Assembly: GCA_001704575.1 (NCBI GenBank)
Contig: MCAW01000003.1
Span: 139,433-203,432, forward strand
From: Methylophilales bacterium LSUCC0135
GTDB lineage: Bacteria; Pseudomonadota; Gammaproteobacteria; Burkholderiales; Methylophilaceae
Reading direction: 5' to 3'
DNA length: 64,000 nucleotides
Positions 8,245-18,381 of the stretch are shown in pieces (position 1 is the first letter of the stretch; the number at the start of each line of letters is the position of its first letter). Position numbers and translations under genes: made by a program. The notes beneath the pieces were generated by a model. That model worked only from the letters and a program-made list of their open reading frames with translations, had not been told where the DNA came from and ran no database searches.

Positions 8245-11200
8245 GTGATAAACAACCAACCATACGCATCTTCTTCCGCTTCGCCTGCCACGCAAAGTCT
8301 GATCAAACAGCTTGAATCGCAGCTGTCAGCCTGCATGCTGGCGGATCGGCACGTGCTGCGCAAACGCTTGCAGCAGGCACGTGCTCTGGTCGGGCAGGGC
8401 AAACCGGCAGAACACAGCCTGCGTGATATTGCCGTCGCAATCCGCGCATCCTGTGCAAGGCTGGCGGCGAGAAAGGCCGCTCTGCCGCAGCCCGGTTATC
8501 CGGAAGAATTGCCGGTCAGCGGCAAGCGAGCGGAGATCGCCGATGCCATCCGCAAGCATCAGGTCGTCATCGTCTGCGGCGAGACCGGCTCCGGCAAGAC
8601 CACGCAATTACCGAAAATCTGCCTTGAACTCGGCTACGGCGTCAGCGGCATGATCGGTCATACGCAGCCGCGCCGCATCGCTGCCCGCTCAGTTGCCTCG
8701 CGTATCGCGCAGGAACTCGGCTCGCCTTTGGGCGAGGCCGTCGGTTACAAGGTGCGGTTCAACGACAAGCTGTCTGAAACGAGTTACATCAAGCTGATGA
8801 CGGATGGCATTCTGCTGGCGGAGACGCAGGGCGACCGGTTTCTCAACGCCTACGACACCATCATCATCGACGAGGCGCACGAACGCAGCCTCAATATCGA
8901 CTTTCTGCTGGGCTATCTCAAACAATTGCTGCCGAAACGGCCTGATCTCAAGGTAATCGTTACCTCGGCCACCATCGATGCCGAACGTTTTTCCCGCCAC
9001 TTCAATGATGCCCTGGTGATCGAGGTCTCCGGCCGTACCTATCCGGTCGAAATCCGCTATCGCCCTCTAGGCAAGCCCGGATTCATGGCGAAAACGGCGG
9101 ATGTTGCCGACGATGAAGATGACCTCGAAATTCTTGGCCAGGACCTCATGGGGGTGAAGCGCAAGGCCCGTGTCGAGGCCCGTTGGCTGCAGGAGGATGA
9201 AGAGGAAGAAGCCATCGAGGAGGCGGTGCTCGATGCTGCCGAAGATCTCTTGCGCCTGGGCGACGGCGATATTCTGGTGTTTCTGCCGGGCGAGCGCGAG
9301 ATTCGCGATGTTGCCGATCATCTGCGCAAATATCAGGGCCGCTCCGCCAAGTTGCGCCACGTCGAGGTGTTGCCGCTGTTTGCGCGGCTCTCGATCGAGG
9401 AGCAGCAGAAAATCTTCCGCCGTGGCGACCGCACCCGCATCGTGCTGGCGACCAACGTTGCCGAGACTTCGCTTACCGTGCCGGGCATCAAATACGTCAT
9501 CGATACCGGGCTGGCGCGTGTCAATCGCTATAGTCCTCGTGCCAAGGTCGAGCAGTTGCAGATCGAGAAGATTTCACAGGCTGCAGCCCGTCAGCGCGCC
9601 GGCCGTTGCGGCCGCGTATCCAACGGCATTTGCGTGCGGCTGTATGACGAAGAGGATTTCAACAACCGGCCGCCATTCACCGATCCGGAGATTCTGCGTT
9701 CCTCGCTGGCAGCGGTCATTCTGCGCATGGCGGCCTTGCGGCTTGGCGATGTGGCGGCCTTCCCGTTCATCGAGGCACCGAGTTCGCGCCTGATCAACGA
9801 TGGTTATCAGCTGTTGCAGGAGTTGGGCGCTGTCGATGCGAATCGCCAATTGACCGAGATCGGCCGGCAGATGGCGCGGCTGCCGCTGGATCCGCGCATG
9901 GCGCGCATGATTCTGGCGGCGAGGCGCGAACACTGTCTGAAAGAGATTCTCATCATCGCCAGCGCACTGGCGATTCAGGACCCGCGCGAGCGGCCGATGG
10001 ACAAGCGCGACGCCGCCGACCACGCGCATCGCAAGTTCGCCGACGAGCATTCCGACTTCATCGGCTTTCTCAAGCTGTGGGATTTTTATGAACAGGCGCT
10101 GAAGAACAAAAAATCGAACAAGGACCTGCTCAATCAGTGTCACCAGAACTTCCTCTCTTTCCTGCGCATGAAGGAATGGCGCGAGCTTTACTGGCAGCTG
10201 GCCGAGATCGTCGAGGAAATGGATCTGCGCCTCAATACGCAGGAGGCAACGCCCGACCAGATTCATCGCGCCTTGCTGGCCGGTCTTCTGGGTAATATCG
10301 GCTTCAGGGACGGTGAGGCGGAAACCTGGCTCGGCGCACGCGGCATCCGTTTTGCCATTGCACCTGGTTCGGTACTGAAGAAATCGCGGCCGAAATGGGT
10401 GATGGCGGCTGAACTGATGGATACCAGCAAGCTTTATGCGCGTTGCGTGGCGGGTATCAATCCGGACTGGATCGAACCGATTGCCAATGAAGGCGGTGCG
10501 CGCAACCTGACCGAGAGTCATTACTCAGACCCGCGTTGGGACCGCAAAACCGGACAGGTGGTTGCCTGGGAGCGTGTCAGTCTTTACGGGCTGACCATCG
10601 TGCCCCGGCGGCGCGTGCATTATGGTCCGGTCGACCCGCAGGAATCGCGTGAAATCTTTATCCGCGAGGCGCTCGCCAACATGGAATTTGATACAAAAGC
10701 GCCATTTTTCGACGCCAACCGCCGGTTGATCAATGAGATCGAAGAGCTGGAACACAAGGCCAGAAGGCAGGACGTGCTGGTGGATGAGCATGTGTTGTTC
10801 GCTTTCTATGACAAGCGGGTAGGGCGGGAGGTCTTTAACGGCGCCAGTTTCGAAAGCTGGCGCAAACAGGCAGAGGCGGAAAATTTGCGCCTGTTGTACC
10901 TGACACGGCAAGATCTGATGCGTCACGGCGCCGATGCGGTGACTGAAACCCTGTTCCCGGAAAAGATGCAGCTGGATGGCAGCGAGCTGGAACTCAAATA
11001 CCGCTTTGAACCCGGCCACCCGCTCGACGGCGTGACGGCCACCATCCCGCTCGCACGCCTCAACCAGCTCGATGCCACGGCGGCGGAATGGCTGGTGCCC
11101 GGCATGATCCGCGACAAGGTGACCTGGCTGGTTAAGGCCCTGCCGAAGACCTTCCGCCGCGTCTGCGTGCCGGTGCCTGAATTCGTCACGGCTTTTCTCG

Positions 11201-12324
11201 AAGCGCATCCACAGCCGGAAGGCCCTTTGTTGCAGAAGCTGGCGTCTTTCATAGCGCAGCGCACCGGGCTCAAGGCGGGTGTCGATGACTGGCAGACCGC
11301 GTTGCCCGAACACTTGTGCATGAATTTTCGTGTGGTAGACGAAAAAAACCGCGAGCTCGGCATGGGGCGCGATTGGAACGCGCTCAGGCAACAGCTCGGC
11401 CAGGCAGCGCAGCTCACTTTCAGGAGCGCTTCGCCCGGCATCGAAAAAGCCGGTCTCAAGCAATGGGATTTCGGCGATTTGCCGAAGACGCTGAGTTTCA
11501 ACCGTCAGGAAGCCAATGGAGCGCCCCGTCAGCTGACCGGCTATCCGGCACTGGAAGACAACGGCGACAGTGTTGCCATCAAACTGTTCGACACCGAAGC
11601 CGCTGCGCTCCTTGCCCATCGTGTCGGCGTGCGGCGTCTGATGCGGCTGGAGCTGAAAGAACAGATGAAACAGCTCGAAAAAGGCCTGCCCGGCTTCAAT
11701 CAGTATGCCCTGCTGCTGCGCAACCTGTGTTCCCCCGATGCGTTACGCGAGGACATGCTGACGGCGATTGCCGACCGCGCCTTTATCGGCGAAGACGCGC
11801 TGCCGCGCAGCAACGCCGAATTCATGGCGCTCAAGCAGCGCGCCAGAACCCGGCTGCCGGCAGTGGTTGAAGCCAGTGCGCGGCTGGTGCAGGCCGTTGC
11901 TGCCGAATATCAGGCGCTGACGCAGAAGCTGGCAACGTTGCCATCCGCCATGTCGCGCATCAAGCGCGAGGTGGAAATGGAGCTCGGCCAGTTGCTGCCG
12001 CCAGACTTTTTCACGCTGACGCCCTGGGAGCGCCTGCAGCACCTGCCGCGCTACCTGAAGGCGCTCAAACTGCGGCTGGAGAAATACCCGGGCGCGGTGG
12101 AACGTGATACGCGCCACGCCGAAGCGGTGCAGCGGCTCTGGCAAGGCTGGCAGGAGCATGTCGATGCCAAACGCAAGGCCGGGCTCGACATCGAACCGGC
12201 GCTGGCCGATTTTCGCTGGCAATTGGAGGAGCTGCGTGTTTCGCTGTTTGCGCAGGAGCTGAAAACGCCTTATCCGGTATCGGTCAAGCGGCTGGAGAAA
12301 ATATGGGAGAGCTTGCCGCGCTGA
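8245..12324 (+). CDS. hrpA: ATP-dependent RNA helicase HrpA (DEAH box)
   Basis: About 1359 residues, near the ~1300 of E. coli HrpA. Helicase motifs run in order: Walker [10 protein letters not shown] (~112), DEAH (~210), SAT, and motif [10 protein letters not shown] (~453). The HA2/OB and long DUF3418 C-terminal regions follow. E. coli HrpA similarity begins near LIKQLESQL, so the upstream open frame from 8176 is too long. I chose the GTG at 8245, which has no ribosome site but lies directly behind a TAAAAT box, so leaderless initiation is possible. It is a DExH helicase linked to mRNA processing and ribosome rescue. Confidence 0.93.
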   Translation: MINNQPYASSSASPATQSLIKQLESQLSACMLADRHVLRKRLQQARALVGQGKPAEHSLRDIAVAIRASCARLAARKAALPQPGYPEELPVSGKRAEIADAIRKHQVVIVCGETGSGKTTQLPKICLELGYGVSGMIGHTQPRRIAARSVASRIAQELGSPLGEAVGYKVRFNDKLSETSYIKLMTDGILLAETQGDRFLNAYDTIIIDEAHERSLNIDFLLGYLKQLLPKRPDLKVIVTSATIDAERFSRHFNDALVIEVSGRTYPVEIRYRPLGKPGFMAKTADVADDEDDLEILGQDLMGVKRKARVEARWLQEDEEEEAIEEAVLDAAEDLLRLGDGDILVFLPGEREIRDVADHLRKYQGRSAKLRHVEVLPLFARLSIEEQQKIFRRGDRTRIVLATNVAETSLTVPGIKYVIDTGLARVNRYSPRAKVEQLQIEKISQAAARQRAGRCGRVSNGICVRLYDEEDFNNRPPFTDPEILRSSLAAVILRMAALRLGDVAAFPFIEAPSSRLINDGYQLLQELGAVDANRQLTEIGRQMARLPLDPRMARMILAARREHCLKEILIIASALAIQDPRERPMDKRDAADHAHRKFADEHSDFIGFLKLWDFYEQALKNKKSNKDLLNQCHQNFLSFLRMKEWRELYWQLAEIVEEMDLRLNTQEATPDQIHRALLAGLLGNIGFRDGEAETWLGARGIRFAIAPGSVLKKSRPKWVMAAELMDTSKLYARCVAGINPDWIEPIANEGGARNLTESHYSDPRWDRKTGQVVAWERVSLYGLTIVPRRRVHYGPVDPQESREIFIREALANMEFDTKAPFFDANRRLINEIEELEHKARRQDVLVDEHVLFAFYDKRVGREVFNGASFESWRKQAEAENLRLLYLTRQDLMRHGADAVTETLFPEKMQLDGSELELKYRFEPGHPLDGVTATIPLARLNQLDATAAEWLVPGMIRDKVTWLVKALPKTFRRVCVPVPEFVTAFLEAHPQPEGPLLQKLASFIAQRTGLKAGVDDWQTALPEHLCMNFRVVDEKNRELGMGRDWNALRQQLGQAAQLTFRSASPGIEKAGLKQWDFGDLPKTLSFNRQEANGAPRQLTGYPALEDNGDSVAIKLFDTEAAALLAHRVGVRRLMRLELKEQMKQLEKGLPGFNQYALLLRNLCSPDALREDMLTAIADRAFIGEDALPRSNAEFMALKQRARTRLPAVVEASARLVQAVAAEYQALTQKLATLPSAMSRIKREVEMELGQLLPPDFFTLTPWERLQHLPRYLKALKLRLEKYPGAVERDTRHAEAVQRLWQGWQEHVDAKRKAGLDIEPALADFRWQLEELRVSLFAQELKTPYPVSVKRLEKIWESLPR

Positions 12325-12403
12325 CATTGGCGCAACACTTCGAAATTTGCGTCGACGGTGTATGATAACGACGCCGCTACCGTCAAATCAGGGGGAAACC
12401 AAG

Positions 12404-12658
12404 ATGAAAAAAGCCGTACTGATGTTCACCATGCTGGCGCTCGGCAGTCACGCGCAAGCTGCAATCAAACCTTGTGAAGAGTTGAAAGACGAGATTGCGA
12501 AAAAAATCGAATCCAAGGGCGTGCAGAGCTATACCCTGAAAATCGTCCCCGCCGGGACATCCAGCGATGGCCGCGAAGTAGGCAGTTGCGAAGGCGGCAG
12601 CAAGACAATCTATTACATCCGCGCCGGTGATAACGCGGGAGATGACAGCGGAGAATAA
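12404..12658 (+). CDS. DUF1161 family small secreted protein
   Basis: An 84-residue protein with a cleavable signal peptide (MKKAVLMFTMLALGSHAQA, cleavage likely after residue 19). The mature part PCEELKDEI...GSCEGGSKTI has the paired cysteines and layout of DUF1161, a periplasmic family of unknown role. The ATG at 12404 is preferred over 12347 because it follows gggggaaaccaag and starts the signal peptide. It converges with the CobW gene 8 bases away. Confidence 0.75.
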   Translation: MKKAVLMFTMLALGSHAQAAIKPCEELKDEIAKKIESKGVQSYTLKIVPAGTSSDGREVGSCEGGSKTIYYIRAGDNAGDDSGE

Positions 12659-12666
12659 ATGCCTGC

Positions 12667-13695
12667 TTAAACCCGCATCAGGGCTTTGCGTATGGCGTCC
12701 TCATCCAGCGCTTCGCCGATCAGCACCACTCTCGAAACCGGCGGGTCTTCCTGCCAGTCCTTGAGCAGGGTAGGCGGGTAGAACGTCCGGTGCACAGCGT
12801 GAATGGCAATCGCAGCCGGCAGGTCGGAGGCATGGATGATGCCTTTCATGCGCAGCAGCTGTTCGCTGTAGTCTTCACAAATGTTTTGCAGTACAGGCTC
12901 CAGTCTGTTCCATTCCAGCGGCATCGGCAGCGTTACGGTAAAGCTGCCGATGCCGTTTTCATGCGCGTTTGGCGTTGGTAAGGTGCCGCGTTGCAGCATT
13001 CCCGGTTTTTTCACCTCGCGCAGCCAGCGTTGCGGCTGTGCCTTTCTGCTTTCTGGATCGAACAGGCCGACATTGATGATGGCCTGCGGATCGATATGAC
13101 CGTGGATGATACGGTGCTGGGTTGCACCGGGGTTGAGCGCCGCCAGGCGTTCCGATAGTTCGGCAACTGTTTCTGCCCCGGCAAGATCGATCTTGGTCAG
13201 CAGCAGCACGTCGGCAACCGCTGCCTGCTTGCGCACTTCGGCCTGTTGTTCAAGCTGTTGCAGACCGTAGACGCTGTCGACGGTGACGACGACAGCATCG
13301 AGCCGGTAGGTCGAATTGATGACCGGCTCGTTCAGCAGGTTGGCCATGATGGGGCCGGGGTCGGCCATGCCGGTGGTTTCGATCACCAGCCGGGTAAATT
13401 GCGGGATGGCGTTCAGCGCGCGCTTGAAGAACAGGTCGCGCAGCGTATCCGCCATTTCGTTGGTCAGCGTGCAGCACAGGCAGCCAGATTCGAGCAGCAC
13501 GGTGTTGTCCGCGATGTGCTGGCTTTCCACCGTGCGGGCGAGGATGTGATCGAGCCCGGCTTCGCCCAGCTCGTTGATGACAACGGCGGTGTCCTTCATG
13601 TCCGGATGGTTGAGCAGCTTGCCCAGCAGTGTGGTCTTGCCGCTGCCCAGAAAACCGGTCAGCAGGGTGACCGGGATGCGTTTGTCGTAACTCAT
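12667..13695 (-). CDS. CobW/COG0523 metallochaperone GTPase (zinc type likely)
   Basis: A 342-residue G3E GTPase. Walker A GFLGSGKTT is at residues 14-22, and the metal-binding GCLCC (CxCC) is at 71-75; a CobW C-terminal domain follows from about 225. The true start is MSYDKRIP at 13695; the longer open frame reads back through the regulator gene. The start ATG overlaps the TGA of the Fur-family gene (ATGA), so the two are translationally coupled. This linkage suggests a zinc-handling ZNG1/YjiA-like role rather than cobalamin synthesis; no cobalamin genes are nearby. Confidence 0.88.
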   Translation of the reverse strand: MSYDKRIPVTLLTGFLGSGKTTLLGKLLNHPDMKDTAVVINELGEAGLDHILARTVESQHIADNTVLLESGCLCCTLTNEMADTLRDLFFKRALNAIPQFTRLVIETTGMADPGPIMANLLNEPVINSTYRLDAVVVTVDSVYGLQQLEQQAEVRKQAAVADVLLLTKIDLAGAETVAELSERLAALNPGATQHRIIHGHIDPQAIINVGLFDPESRKAQPQRWLREVKKPGMLQRGTLPTPNAHENGIGSFTVTLPMPLEWNRLEPVLQNICEDYSEQLLRMKGIIHASDLPAAIAIHAVHRTFYPPTLLKDWQEDPPVSRVVLIGEALDEDAIRKALMRV

Positions 13696-14114
13696 GTGTT
13701 TTTGTGCCTGCTGTTGCACTGGTTGCAATATCCGCGGATGGTCATTTCCATTGAAGTCACCCTGAACCCTTCCGGCAGCGCCGGCAAGGCCGGGGAGGTG
13801 TTTTCCAGGCAATAGACCTTGCCGCAATCGCTGCATTCGAAGTGGGCGTGGTGGTGGCTTGCATTCTTGCGGTTGAGCTGAAAGCGCCAGGCGCGGTTTT
13901 CGCCCATGATCTTATGCACGATGTCATGCGTCAGCAACCAGTCGAGCACGCGGTAGAGCGTGACGCGGTCGAATTCATGGCTTTGGGCGAGGGTGTCGAG
14001 CAATTCCTGGTGCGTGAGCGGGTTGTCGGTTTGCAGCAGCGCTTCGAGCACGGCAAGGCGGTTTGCCGTCGGTCTCAGGCCTGCGTCCTGTATAATTTGG
14101 CCTGCGTTTGTCAT
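13692..14114 (-). CDS. Fur-family metalloregulator, Zur-like
   Basis: A 140-residue Fur-superfamily repressor. A winged helix (TANRLAVLEALL, RVTLYRVLDWL) is followed by a His-rich region ASHHHAHFECSDCGKVYC (~86-103) and a C-terminal CNQC, giving the two CxxC pairs of a structural zinc site. Start MTNAGQ at 14114 is where family similarity begins; the open frame reaches back to 14252. It is first in an operon with the CobW-type chaperone. That partner, plus the zinc-site cysteines, favours Zur over ferric Fur. No clear Zur box was recognised in the 51-base gap before the divergent nuclease gene. Confidence 0.85.
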   Translation of the reverse strand: MTNAGQIIQDAGLRPTANRLAVLEALLQTDNPLTHQELLDTLAQSHEFDRVTLYRVLDWLLTHDIVHKIMGENRAWRFQLNRKNASHHHAHFECSDCGKVYCLENTSPALPALPEGFRVTSMEMTIRGYCNQCNSRHKNT

Positions 14115-14165
14115 CAATGGAAAATAAAGGTTAGCAAGCGGCGCGTCAACTGCCGCGAATAGACA

Positions 14166-16046
14166 ATGAATGTATTTTACGAAGAAGATGGGAATTTCAA
14201 GGTCGCCTCGGTGATGTCGGAGAACCCCGGCTCTCTGCAGGTCGAGTCGCAAAGCGGCAAACGCTCAAAAATCAAGACCGCCAACGTGTTGTTGCGCTTT
14301 GAAGCGCCGCTGGCGGGGTTCATGGAGACAGCCCAGAACGAAGCCGATACGCTGGAAACCGACTTCCTGTGGGAGTGCTGCGGCGAGCCGGAATTCGGCT
14401 TCGAGGAGTTGGCTGCCGATTATTATGGTCACAAACCCTCAGCCACCGAAGCGGCAGCGGTGGCCCTGCGCCTGCATGCGGCGCCGGTGTATTTCTACCG
14501 CAAGGGTAAAGGCCGCTACAAGGCGGCACCAGCCGATACCTTGAAGGCCGCACTGGCTGCGCTGGAACGCAAACGCTTGCTGGCCGAGCAAATGGCCGTC
14601 TGGGTAGAACAGCTGAAATCACATCAGCTGCCGGACGCGTTTACCGATAAAGTCGATACGCTGTTGTACGCGCCGGACAAGAACTCGCCGGAGTGGAAGA
14701 CGCTGGAACAGGCGGCGGCGGAAAGCGGCGTCAATCATATCCGGCTGCTGGCGGATTGCGGCGCCATCCCTTCGCATCACGATTATCACCTCGGCGCTTT
14801 TCTGCGCGAGTATTTTCCCAAGGGCAGCGCGTTTCCGGATTTTGATTTGCCGCCCATGCCGGCTGATTTGCCGCGTGCCGATGTTGCCGCATTCAGTATC
14901 GACGACAGCACCACGACTGAGATCGACGATGCGTTTTCCATGCACGCGCTGGAAAACGGCAACACCCTGGTCGGCGTTCATATCGCCGCGCCCGCCAGCG
15001 CAATCGCTCCCGGCAGCGATCTCGACCGCATTGCCATGCACCGCCTTTCCACTGTTTACATGCCGGGCCACAAGATCACCATGCTGCCGGACACCGCCAT
15101 CGAACCTTTCAGCCTCAATGCGGGCGAATGGCGGCCGGCGCTGTCGCTGTATCTCGAAGTCGCTGCCGATTTCAACATCGTGCGCCGCGAAACCCGACTG
15201 GAACAGATCAGCATTGCCGACAACCTGCGTCACGACACGCTGGATGCGTATTTCAACGAGAACACCCTGCAGGCAGATAGCGGTCACGCCTACTGGGCAC
15301 GGCTGCGGTTCCTGTTCGATCTGGCGGAAGCGTGCGAAAAGGCGCGCGGCAAATACGACCCCAGCCGTGCACCGCAAATCGATTACAACTTCTACGTCGA
15401 GGACGGCATTGTCCGCATCGTCAACCGCCAGCGCGGTTCGCCGCTCGACAAGCTGGTGGCCGAGCTGATGATCGAAGCCAATAGTCACTGGGGCGGTCTG
15501 CTTGCTGAGCGCCAGGTACCGGGCATCTACCGTGCGCAGAATGGCGGCAAGGTATTCATGACGGTCAAACCCGAGCAGCATCAGGGCCTGGGTGTGGCGC
15601 AGTACACCTGGTGCACCTCGCCGCTGCGGCGCGCGGTCGATCTGGTCAACCAGCGCCAGCTGATAGCGCTGTTGCAGAGCGAAACCGCAGAGGGCGCGCA
15701 AAAGGCGCACGAGCTGATCGACGTCATGCGCCAGTTCGATCTGACTTATAACGCCTACAATGAATTTCAGACCCGCATGGAGCGCTACTGGTGCCTGCAG
15801 TACCTGATACAGGAAAAGCTGGAGGAGGTGAGTGCCACGGTCTGGCGCGAGAATCTGGTGCGGCTCGACACGCTGCCCTATATCACCAAGGTGCACAGCC
15901 TGCCTGAAACCCCTGCCGGTACCCGCGTGCGTTTGCAGGTCAAGCGCGTCGATACCCTGTTGATGGAGCTGGATTGCAGGTTTCTCAACGTGATTGCCGA
16001 AGAGGCTCCGGCAGTGCTGCCTGATACAACAGAGGAGGCCGTTTAA
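14166..16046 (+). CDS. RNase II-family exoribonuclease (RNB domain)
   Basis: A 626-residue protein close in length to E. coli RNase II (644). The RNB catalytic block begins with AAFSIDDSTTTEIDDAFS (~240-257), giving the Asp cluster that binds two metals; where E. coli has Asp207 this protein appears to have Glu, which looks conservative. A later SPLRRAVDLVNQRQL segment (~480) is the usual RNase II helix. The N-terminal ~230 residues look like a winged-helix/OB lead. It probably degrades RNA 3'-5'. It heads a run of four close-packed genes (3-base gap to the next). Confidence 0.87.
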   Translation: MNVFYEEDGNFKVASVMSENPGSLQVESQSGKRSKIKTANVLLRFEAPLAGFMETAQNEADTLETDFLWECCGEPEFGFEELAADYYGHKPSATEAAAVALRLHAAPVYFYRKGKGRYKAAPADTLKAALAALERKRLLAEQMAVWVEQLKSHQLPDAFTDKVDTLLYAPDKNSPEWKTLEQAAAESGVNHIRLLADCGAIPSHHDYHLGAFLREYFPKGSAFPDFDLPPMPADLPRADVAAFSIDDSTTTEIDDAFSMHALENGNTLVGVHIAAPASAIAPGSDLDRIAMHRLSTVYMPGHKITMLPDTAIEPFSLNAGEWRPALSLYLEVAADFNIVRRETRLEQISIADNLRHDTLDAYFNENTLQADSGHAYWARLRFLFDLAEACEKARGKYDPSRAPQIDYNFYVEDGIVRIVNRQRGSPLDKLVAELMIEANSHWGGLLAERQVPGIYRAQNGGKVFMTVKPEQHQGLGVAQYTWCTSPLRRAVDLVNQRQLIALLQSETAEGAQKAHELIDVMRQFDLTYNAYNEFQTRMERYWCLQYLIQEKLEEVSATVWRENLVRLDTLPYITKVHSLPETPAGTRVRLQVKRVDTLLMELDCRFLNVIAEEAPAVLPDTTEEAV

Positions 16047-16048
16047 GC

Positions 16049-16867
16049 ATGTTTCGTATCGGCCATAAACTTTCACGCAGCGTGCATCGCAAATTTTCCG
16101 GTGACAGCAGCGTCGATGTCAGTGAAAGCGACGGTATTCGCTATCTGCATCTCGGCTCCGATACCGTGCAGAGCGCCATGCGCGTGAAAGACCCGACTGC
16201 GCTGGAATTGCGATATTCGCGCGGGGTGATGCTGTTCCTGCTGTTTTATCCGCAGGCCGCCAGCATGCTGAGCCTGGGGCTGGGCGGCGGCTCCATTGCC
16301 AAATATGTGCACCGTTACCTGCCGCACATGCGTCAGCGTGTGGTCGAGATCGACCCGCAGGTGATCCGTATCGCCCGCAGCCATTTCGAACTGCCGGAGG
16401 ACGACGAACGCTTGCAGGTGATCGAGGCAGACGGCGCCGAATACATCGCGCAACATCCCGAAAGCGCCGACGTGCTGCTGCTCGATGCCTTCGGCAGCCA
16501 TGGCCTGCCCGAGGTGTTGTCGTCGCAGACCTTCTTCGATCAGTGCGCGGCAGCGCTCACCGGCGAGGGCGTGCTTATCGCCAACCTGTGGGGCAGCGAC
16601 AAACGCTTCGATGTCTATTTGCAGCGCCTCGAACAAAGCTTCGGCAATCGCGTGCTGGTGCTGGCGACCGGCCGGCCCGGCAATATCCTGGTGTTCGGTT
16701 TCAAGCAGATTCCCGATGACCTGCGCTGGGCAAGCCTGCGTGAACGTGCCAAAGCCCTCGAAGCGGAGCATCGCATCGAGTTTCTTGAGTTCGTTGAAGC
16801 GCTGCGCGATCGTAATCCCTGCAGCAATCACCGCTTGTTCATGGGTACTCCGGAGGAACAACATTGA
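16049..16867 (+). CDS. Spermidine-synthase-like SAM-fold protein
   Basis: A 272-residue protein with the polyamine aminopropyltransferase fold: LGLGGGSIAKYV (~75-86) for nucleotide binding, VEIDPQVI (~100), and the active-site-like DVLLLDAFGS (~141). Its length is near that of SpeE (~285), but no SpeD neighbour is seen, so it may be one of the many SpeE-like methyltransferase-fold proteins without proven aminopropyl transfer. It lies between the RNase and rlmL, with its stop overlapping the TTG start of rlmL. Confidence 0.72.
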   Translation: MFRIGHKLSRSVHRKFSGDSSVDVSESDGIRYLHLGSDTVQSAMRVKDPTALELRYSRGVMLFLLFYPQAASMLSLGLGGGSIAKYVHRYLPHMRQRVVEIDPQVIRIARSHFELPEDDERLQVIEADGAEYIAQHPESADVLLLDAFGSHGLPEVLSSQTFFDQCAAALTGEGVLIANLWGSDKRFDVYLQRLEQSFGNRVLVLATGRPGNILVFGFKQIPDDLRWASLRERAKALEAEHRIEFLEFVEALRDRNPCSNHRLFMGTPEEQH

Positions 16868-18012
16868 ACCATTTTTTTGCAACCTGCCCGCGCGGGCTTG
16901 AGAGCTTGCTGGCCGCTGAATTGACCGGGCTGGGAGCGGCCGACATCAGGCCGGCAGAGGGCGGTGTCGGTTTTTCCAGCGACATGCTGACCTGCTATCG
17001 CGCCAACCTCGAAAGCCGTATCGCAACGCGCATTCTCTGGCAGGTCGGGCGTGGCCGCTACGCCAATGAGGACGATCTGTATCAGGCTGTGTACAAGCTC
17101 AACTGGCCGCAGTGGTTCGACGTCAAACGCGATTTCATGGTCAAGGTCACCGGCGTCAAATGTCCGCTCAAGAGCCTGGAATTCGCTACGTTACGTATCA
17201 AGGACGCGATCTGCGACCGCTTCCGCCAAGCGGTCGGCAGCCGACCCTATATCGACACGCGCGAGCCGGATGTGCGCGTGCACGCCTATCTTGCCGCCGA
17301 AGACTACCAGCTTTACCTCGATACTTCGGGCAATCCGCTCTACCAGCGCGGTTTGCGCCGTGCCAGTGTGGAAGCGCCGCTGCGCGAAAACCTGGCGGCC
17401 GGCATCATCCTGTTGTCCGGCTGGCAGCCCGGCACCGCCTTGCTCGACCCCATGTGCGGCAGCGGCACCTTTCTGCTTGAAGCCGCCATGATCGCGCTCG
17501 ATATCGCGCCGGGCAGCGGTCGCAGTTTCGGCTTTGAACAGCTGAACAATTTCGACGCGCCCGCCTGGCAGCAATTGCGCCAGAAAGTACTCGGACGCGC
17601 CAAGCCGGTGAGCTTCCAGAAAATCTATGGCAGCGACGCGGACTTGCGTGCGGTGCGCGTCAGCCGCGAGAACCTCAAACAGGCCGACTTGCTTGACGCT
17701 GTTCAACTCAGCCATGTCGACATGACCGAAGTCGTGCCGCCGGCGGAAAGCGGCGTCATGATCGCCAATCCGCCTTACGGCATCCGCATCGGCGAAGACG
17801 AAGCGCTCGCCGCGCTCTACCCGAAAATGGCGGAAGCGCTCAAACGCAGATTTTCCGGCTGGAATACCTACTTTCTTACCAACGACATGCGCCTGCCGAA
17901 GCTGATGCGGCTGGCACCATCGAAGCGCACGCCGCTGTTCAACGGCCCGCTGGAATGCCGGCTGTTCGAGATCAAAATGGTGGCGGGCTCCAACCGGAGA
18001 GAAAAATCATGA
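16864..18012 (+). CDS. rlmL: 23S rRNA guanine-N2 methyltransferase RlmL (single-domain form)
   Basis: A 382-residue THUMP + methyltransferase protein. The N-terminal FFATCPRGLESLLAAEL is the RlmL/YcbY hallmark; THUMP spans ~45-155. The SAM site MCGSGTFLLEAA is at ~197 and the catalytic IANPPYG at ~300. It corresponds to the RlmL half (m2G2445) of the E. coli RlmKL fusion and lacks the RlmK half, as is usual in betaproteobacteria. The start is TTG at 16864, overlapping the upstream TGA, so coupling probably drives its translation. It overlaps the next start by an ATGA. Confidence 0.88.
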   Translation: MNHFFATCPRGLESLLAAELTGLGAADIRPAEGGVGFSSDMLTCYRANLESRIATRILWQVGRGRYANEDDLYQAVYKLNWPQWFDVKRDFMVKVTGVKCPLKSLEFATLRIKDAICDRFRQAVGSRPYIDTREPDVRVHAYLAAEDYQLYLDTSGNPLYQRGLRRASVEAPLRENLAAGIILLSGWQPGTALLDPMCGSGTFLLEAAMIALDIAPGSGRSFGFEQLNNFDAPAWQQLRQKVLGRAKPVSFQKIYGSDADLRAVRVSRENLKQADLLDAVQLSHVDMTEVVPPAESGVMIANPPYGIRIGEDEALAALYPKMAEALKRRFSGWNTYFLTNDMRLPKLMRLAPSKRTPLFNGPLECRLFEIKMVAGSNRREKS

Positions 18013-18365
18013 GCGACTCACTGGACCAGTTGAGAGCCAGAATCAACCAGTTTGTGCGCGAGCGCGATTGGGAACAGTTTCACTCACCCAAGAATCTGGC
18101 GATGGCCATGATCGTTGAAGCGGCGGAAGTGGTCGAGCATTTTCAGTGGGATACGCTGGAGGAGAGCGCCAGACTCGATGATGAAAAGCGCGAACAGGTG
18201 GCCCATGAACTGGCCGATACTTTTGTTTACCTGCTGAGAATCGCCGAAGTGACAGGGATAGATTTGATCGCCGCCGCCAACCGCAAGATCGACCTCAACG
18301 CACAGAAATACCCGGTGGAAAAAGCGCGCGGCAGCAACGCCAAGTACACTGCTTATGAAAACTGA
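18009..18365 (+). CDS. MazG-like nucleotide pyrophosphohydrolase (dCTPase type)
   Basis: A 118-residue all-alpha NTP pyrophosphatase. It shows the family motifs EAAEVVEHFQW (~38) and HELADTFVYLLR (~66-77), whose Glu/Asp residues bind Mg. The EHFQW form is typical of the RS21-C6/DCTPP1 group that hydrolyses dCTP and modified dCTPs, so a nucleotide-pool cleaning role is likely. The ATG at 18009 overlaps the rlmL stop and follows a GGAGAG site. It converges with the photolyase gene 16 bases away. Confidence 0.85.
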   Translation: MSDSLDQLRARINQFVRERDWEQFHSPKNLAMAMIVEAAEVVEHFQWDTLEESARLDDEKREQVAHELADTFVYLLRIAEVTGIDLIAAANRKIDLNAQKYPVEKARGSNAKYTAYEN

Positions 18366-18381
18366 TGCTGTACCTGATTAT

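Noticed and set aside
8063-8402. Short frames between nnr and hrpA
   Set aside because: They translate repeat DNA or the hrpA N-terminus in other frames and have no ribosome sites.
9574-11619. Two long minus-strand frames inside hrpA
   Set aside because: HrpA homology is continuous through the region; the reverse frames show no motif or ribosome site.
14619-16076. 485-codon frame antisense to the RNase II-type gene
   Set aside because: The sense strand encodes intact RNB motifs; the antisense product is Arg/Gln/His-rich without any family pattern.
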